Shown: piece after piece, positions 1-10,938 of the stretch
Layout of the letters: each line of letters begins with the position of its first letter
Numbering within the stretch: the first letter of the stretch is position 1
Assembly (NCBI GenBank): GCA_001414345.1
Contig: LLCB01000126.1
Location: 93,448-157,447, forward strand
Length of the DNA stretch: 64,000 bases
Source: Hymenoscyphus infarciens
Lineage: Eukaryota; Ascomycota; Leotiomycetes; Helotiales; Helotiaceae
Reading direction: 5' to 3'
Notes under the pieces: generated by a model
What the model saw: only the letters and a program-made list of their open reading frames with translations
Told to the model about the DNA's origin: nothing
The model's database searches: none
Position numbers and translations under genes: made by a program

Positions 1-1130
1 TTAAAGGTCTTCTTAGGAATTATAGTCTAATAATTTTTAAGGGCCTCCTTTATAGCCTTAATATTATCTTCTCTCTTACTATTTAAGTCTAGAAAGTACT
101 TTTTAAGTAGCTTTTTAAGAACCTACTAGATATACTTAATTAGGTTAAGGTTAGAGGAGTAGGAGGGCTATAGAATAACTATTATATCCCTTTCTCTAAA
201 CTAATCCTAGACTTTATAGGTAGTATAGATTAGTGCGTTATCTTATATAAATCGGTAGCTCTTATTATCTAATATTTTAAAGTCTAGTACAACTTATACG
301 TCTAAGACCTCGAGGTAGGAGTTTGCTAAGTACCTATGCTTCTTTATTATAAAGTCTCTTTCTATTATATATAAATCAGACCTCCTAGAGTTCTAAAAGC
401 AGCTCTAGACTATAACTAATAAGTTCTTAGAAGACTTATAGGTCTAGATCATCTCCTTCTCCTATTTCTAGTCTAGTATACGAAATACCTATTCTATGTT
501 TTTACTCTGCCTCTACTCTACTAAACACTTATTACTCTATATAACTAAACCGAAGTCCTTTATATTCTAGTGCTATTGTTCGATATACTAAGTAAGCCTT
601 TTAGCTACTACTTTATCTATAAGAAAGAGGCGCCTTTTAGTACGCTAATTACCTATTCTATATAGATAGAGATATTAGAGTATTATATCGTCGGATATAG
701 GCTTTACTATATATACCTAAACCTCTATATAGGTAGCCTTTGGATTTACGTATATAAAACGGATAATATTACGAAAGTTAATAGTAGAGTATCTTTTTAG
801 TATACTAGATCGAGGTTTATTATACCCTTATATTATTATATAGTCGGATTCGAGGATAGTCTAAACCGTAGAACGCGCTAGCTGAAACTCGTCTATAATG
901 CCCTCTAAAGTTATACTAGCCCTACGCGCCTCTACTAGCTGTCTACGTTTAAAAGAGGAGAGATTAGTTATACGTTATCGATTCCTAGATATAGCGTTAA
1001 GGGGAGTATATAGAATTAGTATTTTATATAAATATAATAGAAGTATAGGTTTTAACGCGACGCGAAAATCCACTTTTAAGCACGGTTATATAAAAACTTA
1101 TGCGGTGGTGCTGTTTCTAGGTTAGAAAAG
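1..1130 (-). pseudogene. RIP-degraded Tc1/mariner transposase
   Basis: Read on the minus strand, this AT-rich stretch keeps the skeleton of a fungal Tc1/mariner DDE transposase. Around 150-210 there is a degraded version of the 'WPPYSPDLNPIEHVW' block that carries the second catalytic region. Around 500-590 there is a recognisable relic of the 'SDECSVE' block that carries the first catalytic Asp. Stops and TpA-rich changes interrupt every frame, so no functional protein is encoded. The C-terminal end lies at or beyond the left edge of the window. The class is read from these two motifs in the right order and spacing; the precise family is not determined. Confidence 0.75.
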
Positions 1131-1139
1131 AGGGATATT

Positions 1140-1276
1140 CTAGTTAGTAATTATTGACTATTTTCCATATTTATTTATAACTAAGGTCTAGTAAAGGAGA
1201 GCTTATATATTAAGTTAATAGAACTTAACTACTATTTATAAACAAATATGGAAAATCGTGAATAATTACTAACTAG
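1140..1276. repeat. 40-bp inverted repeat (foldback or transposon end)
   Basis: Positions 1140-1179 and 1237-1276 are inverted copies of each other, matching at 37 of 40 positions, with a 57-bp spacer. Both outer ends begin CTAGTTAGTAATTATT. The repeat lies just upstream of the decayed Tc1-like transposase, so one arm may be that element's terminal inverted repeat, or the whole 137 bp may be a small non-autonomous foldback element. I see no clear target duplication. Confidence 0.75.
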
Positions 1277-1994
1277 GAACAGGGGTGAATTAGTTCTTTT
1301 GAGTTAATTAGAGAGCAAAAGAGTTAATTGCTGAATTTTTTAATATCCATCAGTAACTAACTAGACTCTCTTTCTTTTAAATGGTTCAAGAAATACTTTT
1401 TAGCTTTGAAAGAGGGTAGGTGAAAAGATCACGCTAGCTTAAGGTAAGGTACTATACCTCTAAAAATACTTTAACAGCTTCAAATACAAACACAAAGCGA
1501 TTTCAAGACATAGCTCTACTTACTTCGCATTGCCAAAACCTATTATTCCTTTATACCATTCAAAAAAGAGACTAGTCAAGAGTACGCTCCTGACCTGTTA
1601 CAAGCTTGATTGCATGGAATGTCAGCATTAGCTCCAAAGCGCCTCGAGTATCGTTGGAGAATGCAAGGTTCTTCCCGGGGGCAACCTTTCACCTTCACTA
1701 CAAAGAACGGAAGATCATCTTCGTCCCTCCAACTGCCTCAATCGATTTCAAGGTGGGAATCGACCGGATATGATGTCTGACGAGGTGCTTGTCACCTAGG
1801 CGTACCCCGGCTAGCGAAAAAGTAGAACGGCGAGTAGTCGACGTCATCACCTTCCTGCTTCCCCCTCACTAGAACCACAACACAACCGTGATACAACAAT
1901 CCTCCCCTCCTCCCAGAATAACAAACAGGAACAATTGCAGCCTGCACACCTGATTTAATTGCGAACTCTCCCACCAAATCACCTCGCTGCAATA
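1277..1994. other. intergenic, no firm gene
   Basis: Balanced-composition flank between the transposon relic and the DUF2237 gene. A 53-codon plus-strand ORF beginning with ATG at 1618 is open to a TGA ending at 1779, but I do not recognise it and it may be chance. The stretch presumably contains the promoter of the gene starting at 1995. Confidence 0.5.
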
Positions 1995-2703
1995 ATGGCA
2001 AAGGCACAGCAGTCCTTGAATGGTATGTAAACACCCCGCATCCACACAATTTAAGAGATGAGAGAGGGAAATTGCTGAAGAAAGTAGTCTTCAAAAACCC
2101 TCTTTTGTTGTTTAGTAAGGAGCCGATGACGGGGTTTTATCGAAATGGATATTGTGATGTTGGACCCGAGGATAAGGGGAATCATTCTATCGCTGGTTAG
2201 TCCTTCCTTCCCTTCCCTTTACAAAACCAAACGAAACGAAAAGAAAAAGAAAAGAAAGCTGACAGTGATACTTTGATGCTGTTGCAAAGTCACACTCACA
2301 GACCCCTTCCTAGACTTCACAGCTTCGAATGGTAATAACCTAAGAAGTGGGGGGTTGGTGGGAGGTTGTAAATGGTGCGTTTGTGCTGCAAGGGTAAGTC
2401 CGCCTCCTCTGCTCCCCCCCCGCCCCACCTCCTTCGTTACTTTCCTTTCGTGGTGAAAATTCTTAACCGAGAGCATAGTGGAAAGAAGCACTCCAGCACT
2501 ACAAGAACTCCGGCGACGATGCAGCGACTAAAAGTGTGGTGCCCAAGGTGCATTTAGCTTCTACTCACCAGAAGGCCTTGGATGTGGTGGGGATGGAGGA
2601 GTTGAAGTCTGTATTCCCCTGCCATGGTCAAGATTTGGACGAGGAAGAAGTGATGCTGATTCGTGCTAGAAAATGGGCTGCGGATCCAGAAATAGCGAAG
2701 TGA
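1995..2703 (+). CDS. DUF2237 family protein (4 exons)
   Basis: Assembled by hand: exons 1995-2022, 2088-2195, 2290-2393 and 2479-2703, giving 154 residues. Introns begin GTATGT, GTTAGT and GTAAGT; the last has a CTTAAC branch site 13 bases before its AG. The joined frame keeps the landmarks of this small conserved family in order: 'PMTGFYRNGYCDVGPED' then 'GNHSIA' (about residues 22-45), 'FLDFTAS.GNNL' (about 52-63), 'CKWCVCAARWKEA' (about 72-84) and 'HLASTHQKALDVV' near 105-117. Length is normal for the family. The family is widespread in bacteria and fungi and has no established biochemical function; the conserved Cys and Trp suggest a metal- or ligand-binding fold, which is inference. The first exon is only 28 nt. 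The C-terminus runs about 30 residues past the conserved core. The frame match across three splice junctions makes the model strong. Confidence 0.88.
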
Positions 2704-3149
2704 GGCGTGTGTAAGGAGTCGTGGGTGGTAGTGAGACTTCGAGTGACGAGGGGTGTTAATTTATTCTGTACTCTTAATTAACTTCGATTTATGGAACGCG
2801 AGCTGAAATACTGACGGTATCAGAACGATTCAATAGGGCAAAAGTGTTGGTCACAAATTTCTGGATAGTACAGTTTAGTGTCTGGAAAAATAGCCTCAAA
2901 CTTGAATACCACTTCCCTGTTAAATAATCCTTGCTCGGCTCGGAAGAAGACTTAGCTCAACATTTGTGATGACTTATCATCAAAAGGTCTCGTCGTATTG
3001 CCGTATCAAAAGAATTTATTTATGCGATATCAATCTTCTAGTTCAACTCTTCGGAAGAGGCAAAGCAGGTAGACACCCCAGCGGTTGGCCACACAGATGA
3101 TCATGCCATGCATTAAGTTTGGGATTCACCGTTGAAATATTGAGCCTCC
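2704..3149. other. intergenic, nothing recognised
   Basis: Balanced-composition sequence downstream of the DUF2237 stop. Frames are short and broken; no repeat or RNA gene is visible. Confidence 0.5.
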
Positions 3150-3399
3150 ATGATCGACACTCCAGAACCCAACCGTAAGAAAATCGAACAACCCGAGGAT
3201 CATGCAATCGAAGCAAGTTTGCAGAATCCTACAGGAAGAGGTATGGTGTGGTGGATGTGATGACAAATTTGAAAACAAGGTATACATACATACTTCCAAC
3301 AAGCAAACAGTCGTAGTTGAGACGGATCTTCAAAGGAGTACTATCAGCCTGCCACCCATTTATTTAGAAGATCTGCAGATAAATCTAGTGGAAATTTAA
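3150..3399 (+). CDS. possible small two-exon protein (59 aa), unrecognised
   Basis: An ATG at 3150 opens a 91-nt exon ending at a GTATGG donor after 3240. A possible acceptor (AAACAG, ending 3310) leads to a second exon 3311-3399 that ends in TAA in frame. The joined product of 59 residues is hydrophilic at the start (Lys, Glu, Asp and Pro rich) and ends in a Leu/Ile-rich stretch. Codon use looks coding-like in the first exon, but the intron lacks a clear branch site and I recognise no family. It could equally be a leftover exon of a decayed gene. Confidence 0.3.
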
Positions 3400-4423
3400 A
3401 ACGATGCCTAGGTGTTAAGCGAAGTGGTGTGGTACACACCTGTGGTACCACATCGACACCGCACCAATCCGGCAGCCAAACTGCCAGCACGGTAATTAAA
3501 ATGATCTGCATCGCTGGCATGTACATATGGATAAACTCTCCTTCCTGCTCTAAATGTTCGGGCTATAGATTGCCGGATCAAGCTCTGTGTCAGCATACTC
3601 GACTAGCGAGATTGAGACAAGTTTGATTGTAGTTTTAACGAGCTGTATGCTGAAAAATACAATATGTTGTGCCAATATAAAAAAAGTAAGCTCGTAAAGC
3701 AGCTATAAATGCCTCGAGCCTTGCCACCACAAATCCTCCCCATACGCGAGGCTGCAATACAAGCGCCGCAGGAACAGGAAGTGATGGGGGCGGCATAGTG
3801 CATAGCAGATCCTTCATACATCCGATGGAAGAGGACAGGTTAGCATTAAATATCCCTCGCCAACAGGCAAAGACTTGAGTGTGAAAAGGACTCTGCTTTA
3901 GTTGGAAACCGCGTTGGAGAAAAAAACAGGTGAAAATGGTTGTGGGATGGAAAGGACAGGAGAGGTTCGGGTCCGGCAGTCTTAACAACGACCTGGTACG
4001 ACTTTTCTGAAAATGGAAAGGATTCGGGAACTTAATCGAACAGCAGATTTAAGAGAAAAAGACGAATCAAGAAGTTTCTCGTTGCATGAGACGTTGGTTG
4101 GTGTTGCGAACGGAGAATAAAAAGAGATAATCAAGGCAACACATCTCATTCTCCCATCATTGTTTTTATCCAACCACACCAATAATAGGACGATGAAACA
4201 TGAAACGAATATAGATCCTCGAGATCAGTCAGCCCTTCCACAACGATCACCGATCTCGTACCGGAAGACAACCCGGTAAGCGCAGGTAGGGCAAAACACG
4301 AAATGCAGAGTAAATCACGAGTGACAAAGGGAACGAAGAACAGGTCCCAGAACTGGGTAGAAATGAGAAACCGACCAATCTCAATACCAACCGTGTCTCG
4401 GTCCCATGCCGCTGGTATTGCAA
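3400..4423. other. no firm gene; short coding-like frames
   Basis: Balanced-composition DNA with several short frames on both strands. A plus-strand frame from the ATG at 4012 is interrupted by one TAA and then stays open to about 4280, which is suggestive of a decayed gene. Nothing here matches a family I know. Confidence 0.4.
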
Positions 4424-5023
4424 CTAAAGTAGGTGACATCTGGATAATTTCAATTTGGCGGTGCGTGGGGTTGCTACCATCATCTTACCAAGGGCAGTCC
4501 CAGCCAGAGAACCTAATTGGGACATTGCCGCAGTTGAGTTGTCTGGTGGTACTGTACATGTAACCATCTCAGATGCAAGGATTGAATAATGGGAAACTAA
4601 CACCCGACAAACTTTAGCCTCGACGGGACTCAGTGAGTTTGCATGTGGTTCCAGACGGCCTGATTCAGAGTTGAACGATTTTGTATGTAATCTTGCGAGC
4701 CGTTCCGCAAGAACAAGATACACATGTGTGGTCGTTGTTGGTAACTGGTATCGTGACCACGAATGATGTTCTGAAGAGTGACATTCTTGGACCCGAACGA
4801 GTTCATGAACAGTGAGGAGCTTGGGGAAACGAATGTTGACGATCATACTTGTACAAGGCTGTGACAGAGGCTGGGGAAAGAGTGGTGTTGTGTTCAATTT
4901 CGATGAGAAATGGGAAGTCGCAATCATTTGTGGACCAACCCCTGAAGCCTCCACTTCCCGACCCAAATCCCGCAGCCAACCGAAGCCGCGTTTGCGGGGG
5001 GGCGGGGGCCAACTACGTTCCAC
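4424..5023 (-). CDS. hypothetical ORF, 199 aa, doubtful
   Basis: The longest uninterrupted frame between the DUF2237 and UNC93-like genes. It starts with Met at 5023 and has a basic, Pro-rich N-terminus and a Ser/Thr/Ala-rich C-terminal half. I recognise no domain, signal peptide or membrane segment. The opposite strand also carries a coding-like frame here (about 4441-4770, broken by one TAA), so one of the two is a shadow of the other, or both are relics. I cannot decide which strand, if either, is real. Confidence 0.2.
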   Translation of the reverse strand: MERSWPPPPRKRGFGWLRDLGREVEASGVGPQMIATSHFSSKLNTTPLFPQPLSQPCTSMIVNIRFPKLLTVHELVRVQECHSSEHHSWSRYQLPTTTTHVYLVLAERLARLHTKSFNSESGRLEPHANSLSPVEAKVCRVLVSHYSILASEMVTCTVPPDNSTAAMSQLGSLAGTALGKMMVATPRTAKLKLSRCHLL

Positions 5024-5400
5024 TGATAAGTCCCTGAATCCACAATTGCTGTTCCTGTTCCTCTCCCGAGGTTCGCGAGAAGGTCATCCACCCGGCTTAT
5101 AGAAGGAGGATGATTGTCGGGAAAACTAGTAATTGTATTGTCACTTGTACGAGTAATGCCGACTGCTCTTGACAGTTTCGGGACCCGGATTGTGTTACTA
5201 ATATTGCTGCACTGACAGGACTGACCAGTCCAGTGCGGAAAAGTTTGCTGTCAAAGTGGGAGAAGAGGCGCGTTTCGTGTGGTACTACCCCAACTCAATC
5301 CTACATGTCCTTATTATTAGGGTTGTCATGTCAGGCGGAGGAGCCAGCCCCATGGCAGTAAGTACGAGAAGAGTCGGGAAGATTAGAGGCATAGCCCAAT

Positions 5401-5433
5401 GCTGATGCTGATGCTGATGCTGATGCTGATGCT
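5401..5433. repeat. (GCTGAT)n microsatellite
   Basis: Five and a half perfect copies of GCTGAT in a row. Confidence 0.95.
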
Positions 5434-6020
5434 CGCTTCTGAAGGGTGTCACTAGACAACGCAAATACGAAAGGTTGACCATGGAGCTGAGAGCTAGAAA
5501 GCCCATTGGGCGGCAAAAAGGCACCCGCGGCGCAAGCGTGGATTTGTAGACAGGTGGTCGCATAAATAAAGACAGATGGTCGCATAAGGTAGCCAGCAGT
5601 CCAGCAGTGACGAGGTAAGCTGCGGAGAGATTGCATGCTGACCTCTTGAGGATTCGAGGAATCATAACCCGTGGATAAGGATTTGACATGATGGACAGGT
5701 GGAAATTCGGAATAGGTAGGTTCCATAGGTAAGCCATGGTTACACCACGAAAAGAGGGTTGAGGTCTAGAACTGGCAACACACGCAACAATACGAAAATA
5801 CGAAAATACGAAAAATCAGAGGGTTCGCCGTGCCTCGTATCTCTCTGCAAAAAGATGAAGTGAATGCCCTCTTGAATAGAAGACGATATCCAAAGTATCC
5901 TATCCTACGTTACATGGGACTGATAGCAGACCATCATGCCGCAAGCCATACAAGCAACAAACCACTGGGATGGGAGAGTAGAAGAGGAAAAGGGAGCGTT
6001 GATTCGGTGTTGAGGCCTTG

Positions 6021-6080
6021 AGGGGGGTGAAGGGGTGAAGAGGTGAAGGGGGTGAAGGGGGTGAAGGGGTGAAGGAGTGA
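6021..6080. repeat. GGGGTGAA minisatellite
   Basis: About seven imperfect copies of a 7-9 bp unit of type GGGTGAAGG, purine-only apart from single T residues. A local tandem expansion. Confidence 0.85.
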
Positions 6081-7050
6081 ACCTAAGGCAGGAAAGGAAG
6101 GCTCAGCAGGGGGGAGGTAAGAGGTGCGGAGTCTAGCCATTCACAGCCTAGACTTGACAGATTTTAGTGGCTCCCACGACAGGGGCCCGGCAAGACCCCG
6201 AGCATTCAATGCGGAGAAGTTCCAAGAAGGGCCGTTTTATGTTGGTGGCTTGCGCTTGACTGCCCTCCACTCGACGGCACTGCGAGGCGAGGCGAGGGTA
6301 TTTAATTGCCTGTAGACCGCACCGACATTTCACAGCCAAACCACCCATGCTTGCACCTGACAGACAATACCAGGGTTTACAGGGGGAGAGTAGAGGGGAG
6401 AGTAGAGGCGGGGGAGGTTGAGTGGAGGCACTGGGGCGAACCGTTATCGAAGCCGTCGGGTGAGGCTTGGGCTCAACCTGGCTTGAGCTCCTTCATCCCT
6501 TGCTAATCTGCTACGGAGGACCGTTAACCTAACCACTTCCATCCAATTTGACTTGGCCCTAGCCTAGCCGAGTTGCAGTAGCCAGTAGATAATTGCTGCA
6601 GCTATCGTATCCTACTTCACCTACCCTGCCCTGCCTCTTTTTCTTCTCCTCCTCGTATATAGAGTTGGGCAGGTCCCCTCGCGCCGCTGTGCTCGGCTCT
6701 ATTCTGATCAAGTGTTGGTTTGTTTTGGTTGATCGAACGAAGCAACGCTGAGCCTGGAATGTTTTGCACCTATTCCTATTAATCTGGCTCTGCCTCCCCT
6801 CGCTGCCACATTCACCCGACCAACATTCATTCATTCGCTCTTGCGCCACCTGATTCAGTGAGAGCCTCCCGTGGCGGTGATTCGATTCGTTAAATCGGTC
6901 GAAAGGTGCCTTCCGATCCTACCTACAAAAGCGGCAACCCCCAACGCGCTTTCCTCTCTCTTAAGGTCAACTCCTCAACCTTTTGGAGAAATCGCAACTC
7001 GGAGCTCTCTCTCCCAATATCCCAATATTTGCTAAACGCCAAATTTCAAG

Positions 7051-8803
7051 ATGGATCCTGAGCAATCTGCACCGGCTACGGCCCAATCCGTAACTCACGA
7101 TGTCAAGAGCCCCGCAAGTCACCACACCGACCCTGCGTCCTCATATGCCGATGCGGGTGAGAACTATGTCCCGGAAGTTCGACCAACTGGATGGAAATGG
7201 CGTGAGTTTAGGATTGCCAAGTTCTCTTTGGGATGGTACGCTTCTCCACGAATTCAACTCCTTATGGTCTCATTCGTCTGCTTTTTGTGTCCTGGAATGT
7301 TCAACGCCTTGAGTGGACTGGGTGGTGGTGGTAAATCCGATGCGACTCTTGCCGATAACATGGTACGTCCTCACCTCACTCGTGATGATGGAAAAAGTCG
7401 TTTTATGTACCATAAAAACGAATACTAACTTCCACTTACAGAACATTGCCCTCTACTCGACATTCGCAGTCTTTGCCTTTTTTGGTGGTACGGTCGTCAA
7501 CAAGCTAGGTGTCAAGGCAACTTTGAGCTTTGGTGGAATTGGATACTGTATTTACGCTCTCAGCCTGCTACTTTCCGAGCACTTTTCCGTCGGAGGTTTC
7601 AACATTTTTGCTGGAGCTTTCCTCGGTGTCTGCGCTGGTTTGCTATGGACGGCCCAGGGAACCATCATGATCTCTTACCCAGTTGAGGCCGACAAGGGGA
7701 AATACTTTGCCATCTTCTGGTCCATTTTCAATCTCGGTGCCGTATTGGGCAATTTGGTAAGTCTTTCCTCCCGGTTGTGGTTATTCAAAGCTCTCCTTGC
7801 CATGTCCGATTCTAACCTCTTCTCAGATCCCATTGGGTGAGTCGTTCAACAGCAAGAAGAATGAGACGGTTTCCGACGGAACCTACATCGCCTTTATCAT
7901 TCTCATGTTCTGTGGTTCGCTCATTGCTTTGCTTCTTTGCAACGCCAAGGATGTTATTCGCAAGGATGGCACCAAGGTTGTGTTGATGAAGCATCCTAGT
8001 TGGACATCCGAGATCATTGGTCTCTGGGAAACCCTCACATACGAACCTATGGTTGTTCTTCTGTTCCCCATGTTCTGGTCCTCCAATTGGTTCGTCACAT
8101 ATCAAGCAAACGGTGTAAATGCCGCCTACTTCACCACCAGAACCAAGGCTCTCAACAATCTCCTCTACTATCTTGCACAGATCATCGGTGCATTGGCATT
8201 CGGATACGCCATGGATATCCAAGCTTTCAGACGTTCCGTCCGAGCCAAGGCCTCGTTGGCTTTCCTTATGGTGCTCACCATGGTTATTTGGGGTGGCGGA
8301 TACAAATTCGCTCAACGATACAACCGAGATGATGTGAATGTCAAGCTTCACCCAGACCGTGTTTTCATGGATTGGTCGACACCTGGATACGTCGGACCTA
8401 TGTTCCTTTACTTCTTCTATGGATTCTACGATGCTGTCTGGCAAGCTGCCGTCTACTGGTATGTTGCCTTCTCCCTCTTTCTCAAAATCACTACTAACAA
8501 TTTAATAGGTACATGGGGTCCCTCTCCAACTCCGGTCGTCGTTCCGCCAACTACGTCGGGTTCTACAAGGGAATCCAATCAGCCGGTGCCGCAGTGATGT
8601 GGAGTTTGGACAGCAACAAGCTCGAGTACATCAAGGAGTTCGCATCCAACTGGGCTCTCCTTTCCGGCTCCTTGGTCATTGCAGCACCCATCATCTGGTT
8701 GAGAATCAAGGATCACGTCTCAGTCGAGGAGGATATCGCCAACACCGATGCCGTCATCGCTGATGTTGTTCCAGTCACACATCCTGAAAAGGCAGTTGTC
8801 TGA
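7051..8803 (+). CDS. UNC93-like major-facilitator membrane protein
   Basis: Exons 7051-7362, 7442-7756, 7827-8458 and 8509-8803 give 517 residues; the introns are GT...AG and the last has a CTAAC branch site. The start is the first ATG after a typical leader. After a roughly 60-residue hydrophilic N-terminus there are about 11-12 hydrophobic segments, including 'MVSFVCFLCPGMFNALSG', the loop 'NKLGVKATLSFGG', and 'AGLLWTAQGTIMISYP', the hallmark of fungal UNC93/DUF895 proteins (related to S. pombe C922.05c). It is an integral membrane protein of the MFS superfamily. Animal UNC93 proteins regulate channels or receptors; the fungal substrate or partner is unknown. The C-terminal tail is acidic and cytosolic by prediction. 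No defect is visible. Confidence 0.93.
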
Positions 8804-9734
8804 TTGGATTTTCTTCTCTTCCCTCTTTTACCGTGCCCGACTAGCTCCATTTGTTACATTTCGGAATGAATTTGTGGGTTGGGTGGTTTGCCTATTTTTT
8901 CCTTCCAAGTTAGTGTTCACATGGGATGGGCATTATGCATAAGGGTGCGGGGATATACCACGAGAGTTTTTTTGTAGTTTCCTGAGAATTTGAGAAATAC
9001 GAAAAATTACGAATGCACGCGCGTTGATGTCCTTTTATTTATCACGGTACATATCTTACTATGGCATAATTTACTGCGCTTTTCTTTATTATCTTGTCTC
9101 ACTTGTTGGCTTTCCAAGTCTCTACCGGATTCTGTTCATCTGATAGATCCTACACTTAGCCTCATGGCCACTTGTGCCGTCGCTAATTCCTTCTACAAAA
9201 CTACTCACCCACACATGCGGATATATTACCCACATCGCAATTTCACACATAATCTTATCTCGTCTAACGGTTCCCTTCTCGCTTGCTCTATCCATCCACC
9301 CCTTGGCGCAAGAACAATCTTCATCTAAAGCTTTTTACCTGAAGGTCTGGGATAATTAGAGCAAGTGAAGAAAGTGACTTGAGAGGTTGGAATCGATGAC
9401 TTAACTTGAGTGTTCTTCTGGTAAGATAGATCCTAGTAGGCTGATGTATCTTTCCCGTATCAAAGTGCAGATGGCAATTTCCTGTTTATTCTTGTCTCTC
9501 TTCTATTAAATCCCCTCCTGGGCTTTTGCTCCATTGAATAAATGGCTTTTAAGCAAGCCTATGATCCCCTCTCTCCAAGTCTTCAGGGCCTTCCTTCCCT
9601 ATTCCACTATCAACCTACTTCGACCATCCAGCCCCCATACCGGCGACCTACTTTCATCGCTTCTACAGCTTCCATCCTATATACCCTCGTCATTTTCGCT
9701 CCTATCTCATCAATCCTCAAATCTCTCCCCCCCG
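8804..9734. other. 3' flank, no gene seen
   Basis: T-rich sequence after the UNC93-like stop. A 112-codon plus-strand frame at 8990-9328 has a composition typical of untranslated DNA and no recognisable feature. Confidence 0.5.
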
Positions 9735-9974
9735 TCAGAATCTATATCCACCATCATACATCCATCTGGCATTGTAATCCCACATCCGAATCATGGTTCC
9801 CTCTCCACCGCCGAGCAGGACCCAACCCAGAATTGTGAGGAGAGAAAAGGTGGTCGTGAAGAAGAGGGCTAGAAGGAGGTAGGCGCCGTGGAGCTTCTGG
9901 GCGTCGTATTGGGAGTGGTCTACTGCTTGTTGGAACTCTTGTGGTGTGTGTTGGAGATTGGGGAAGGGTGGCAT
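9735..9974 (-). CDS. possible small single-pass membrane protein (79 aa)
   Basis: A complete minus-strand ORF from ATG (AAAATGCC context) to TGA. The first 30 residues are hydrophilic ('EFQQAVDHSQYDAQKLHG'), then one strong transmembrane segment of about 23 residues ('AYLLLALFFTTTFSLLTILGW'-like), then a short Gly- and Arg-containing tail. The layout is that of a small tail-anchored or organelle membrane protein. The overlapping plus-strand frame (9542-9838) looks less protein-like. No family was recognised. Confidence 0.42.
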   Translation of the reverse strand: MPPFPNLQHTPQEFQQAVDHSQYDAQKLHGAYLLLALFFTTTFSLLTILGWVLLGGGEGTMIRMWDYNARWMYDGGYRF

Positions 9975-10938
9975 TTTTGGGAAGTTTGATTTTTTGCGGG
10001 ATTTTGAGAGGGTGATTGGATGAAAAGTAGAGGGGGGTTTTTGGTGGGTTTTTTTTTCGAATCTGAGGGTTTATATTCGATGGTTTTTGGATGTTGGGAT
10101 GCTTAGGTGAGGGTATTTGTGTGTTTTCTTGGTTTGAGGGGTATAAATGAGGATTGTTTTTTGTACGTCTTGTCACTTGAGGGTGTGAATAAATACTCTG
10201 GTGAGAAATGGATGAGGTGAGGTGGTTATGAGTGTTTAGACTGCAATTGTACTCCTATGTTTCTTATTCATGGTCCGTTTTTGATGACTCCTCAGGCTTG
10301 CGTTCTGTTGTTGTGACCTATTTTTAGCAAACATGATTTTGATACTTGAAAAGGGTGGATTGGGTACGCTGGACAAAGAGGAGATGGGATATTGTTGGTG
10401 AGACGGGAACTTGGGCCACTAGGTGGTGGAGAACTAAACGGGGTGGAGAAATGAGGGGTTTGGATAATGAAAGGTTCTTTGCCAGTGCTTTGTATTGGAA
10501 AGAACATTGCCATTGTGTGATTCGTGACACTGTGGTTGAGATCAAGCAGGGAGAGTGGGTCTAAAATTAGAGGACTTATTGAAGAATGTCTGTGTAGAAA
10601 AACAAGAAGTTCCTTCTTCACCATTTTCTCAAGTTCAAAATTGTTTCAAAACAAAACACTCAAGAGCTCCTCCCCCTTTCATATCAAAGACCAATCCACC
10701 TCCAAGCGAATGACACAAATCCCGAAGTTTGGCCGACTGGCAAGACGTCAGCCACTTGGAGCTTGAGCTTCACCACTTCAAGACAACACAGTTCTCCCTG
10801 CACAACCTCAGCAGCTCCCAAACAAACAACAAGCCTCACACTTACTACCCCAATTGCCAAAGAACACCCCCTCCCTCATCGCACATCGTATTCTCCCCAG
10901 TCAAACCAGCAGAAGGGGCACAGCCCAGACCACCAACC
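9975..10938. other. intergenic; END3 upstream region
   Basis: G/T-rich on the plus strand near 9990-10200, then A/C-rich leader-like sequence before END3. No supportable gene. Short frames upstream of 10939 lie in the leader. Confidence 0.5.

Larger units (their letters stand above)
5024..7050. other. intergenic with simple repeats; UNC93 upstream region
   Basis: No supportable gene. It contains the hexanucleotide array at 5401-5433 and a GGTGAAG-type minisatellite at 6021-6080. The last 200 bases are pyrimidine-rich with AATATCCCAATAT repeats, as in a fungal 5' leader of the gene starting at 7051. Confidence 0.5.

Noticed and set aside
898..1125. 75-codon plus-strand ORF
   Set aside because: It is the antisense shadow of the decayed Tc1-like transposase and lies in RIP-mutated DNA.
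5285..5737. Two overlapping minus-strand ORFs with a His-Gln or Ser-Ala repeat
   Set aside because: The repeat is a GCTGAT microsatellite read in different frames; neither frame has other protein-like features.
7812..8444. 210-codon minus-strand ORF
   Set aside because: It overlaps exon 3 of the UNC93-like gene in the antisense direction; the plus strand has clear family motifs and splice sites.
8990..9328. 112-codon plus-strand ORF after the UNC93-like gene
   Set aside because: T-rich untranslated composition, no domain, and a position within the likely 3' UTR and flank.
10292..10624. 110-codon minus-strand ORF upstream of END3
   Set aside because: Low-complexity Ser/Pro/His translation of the leader region with no homology I recognise.
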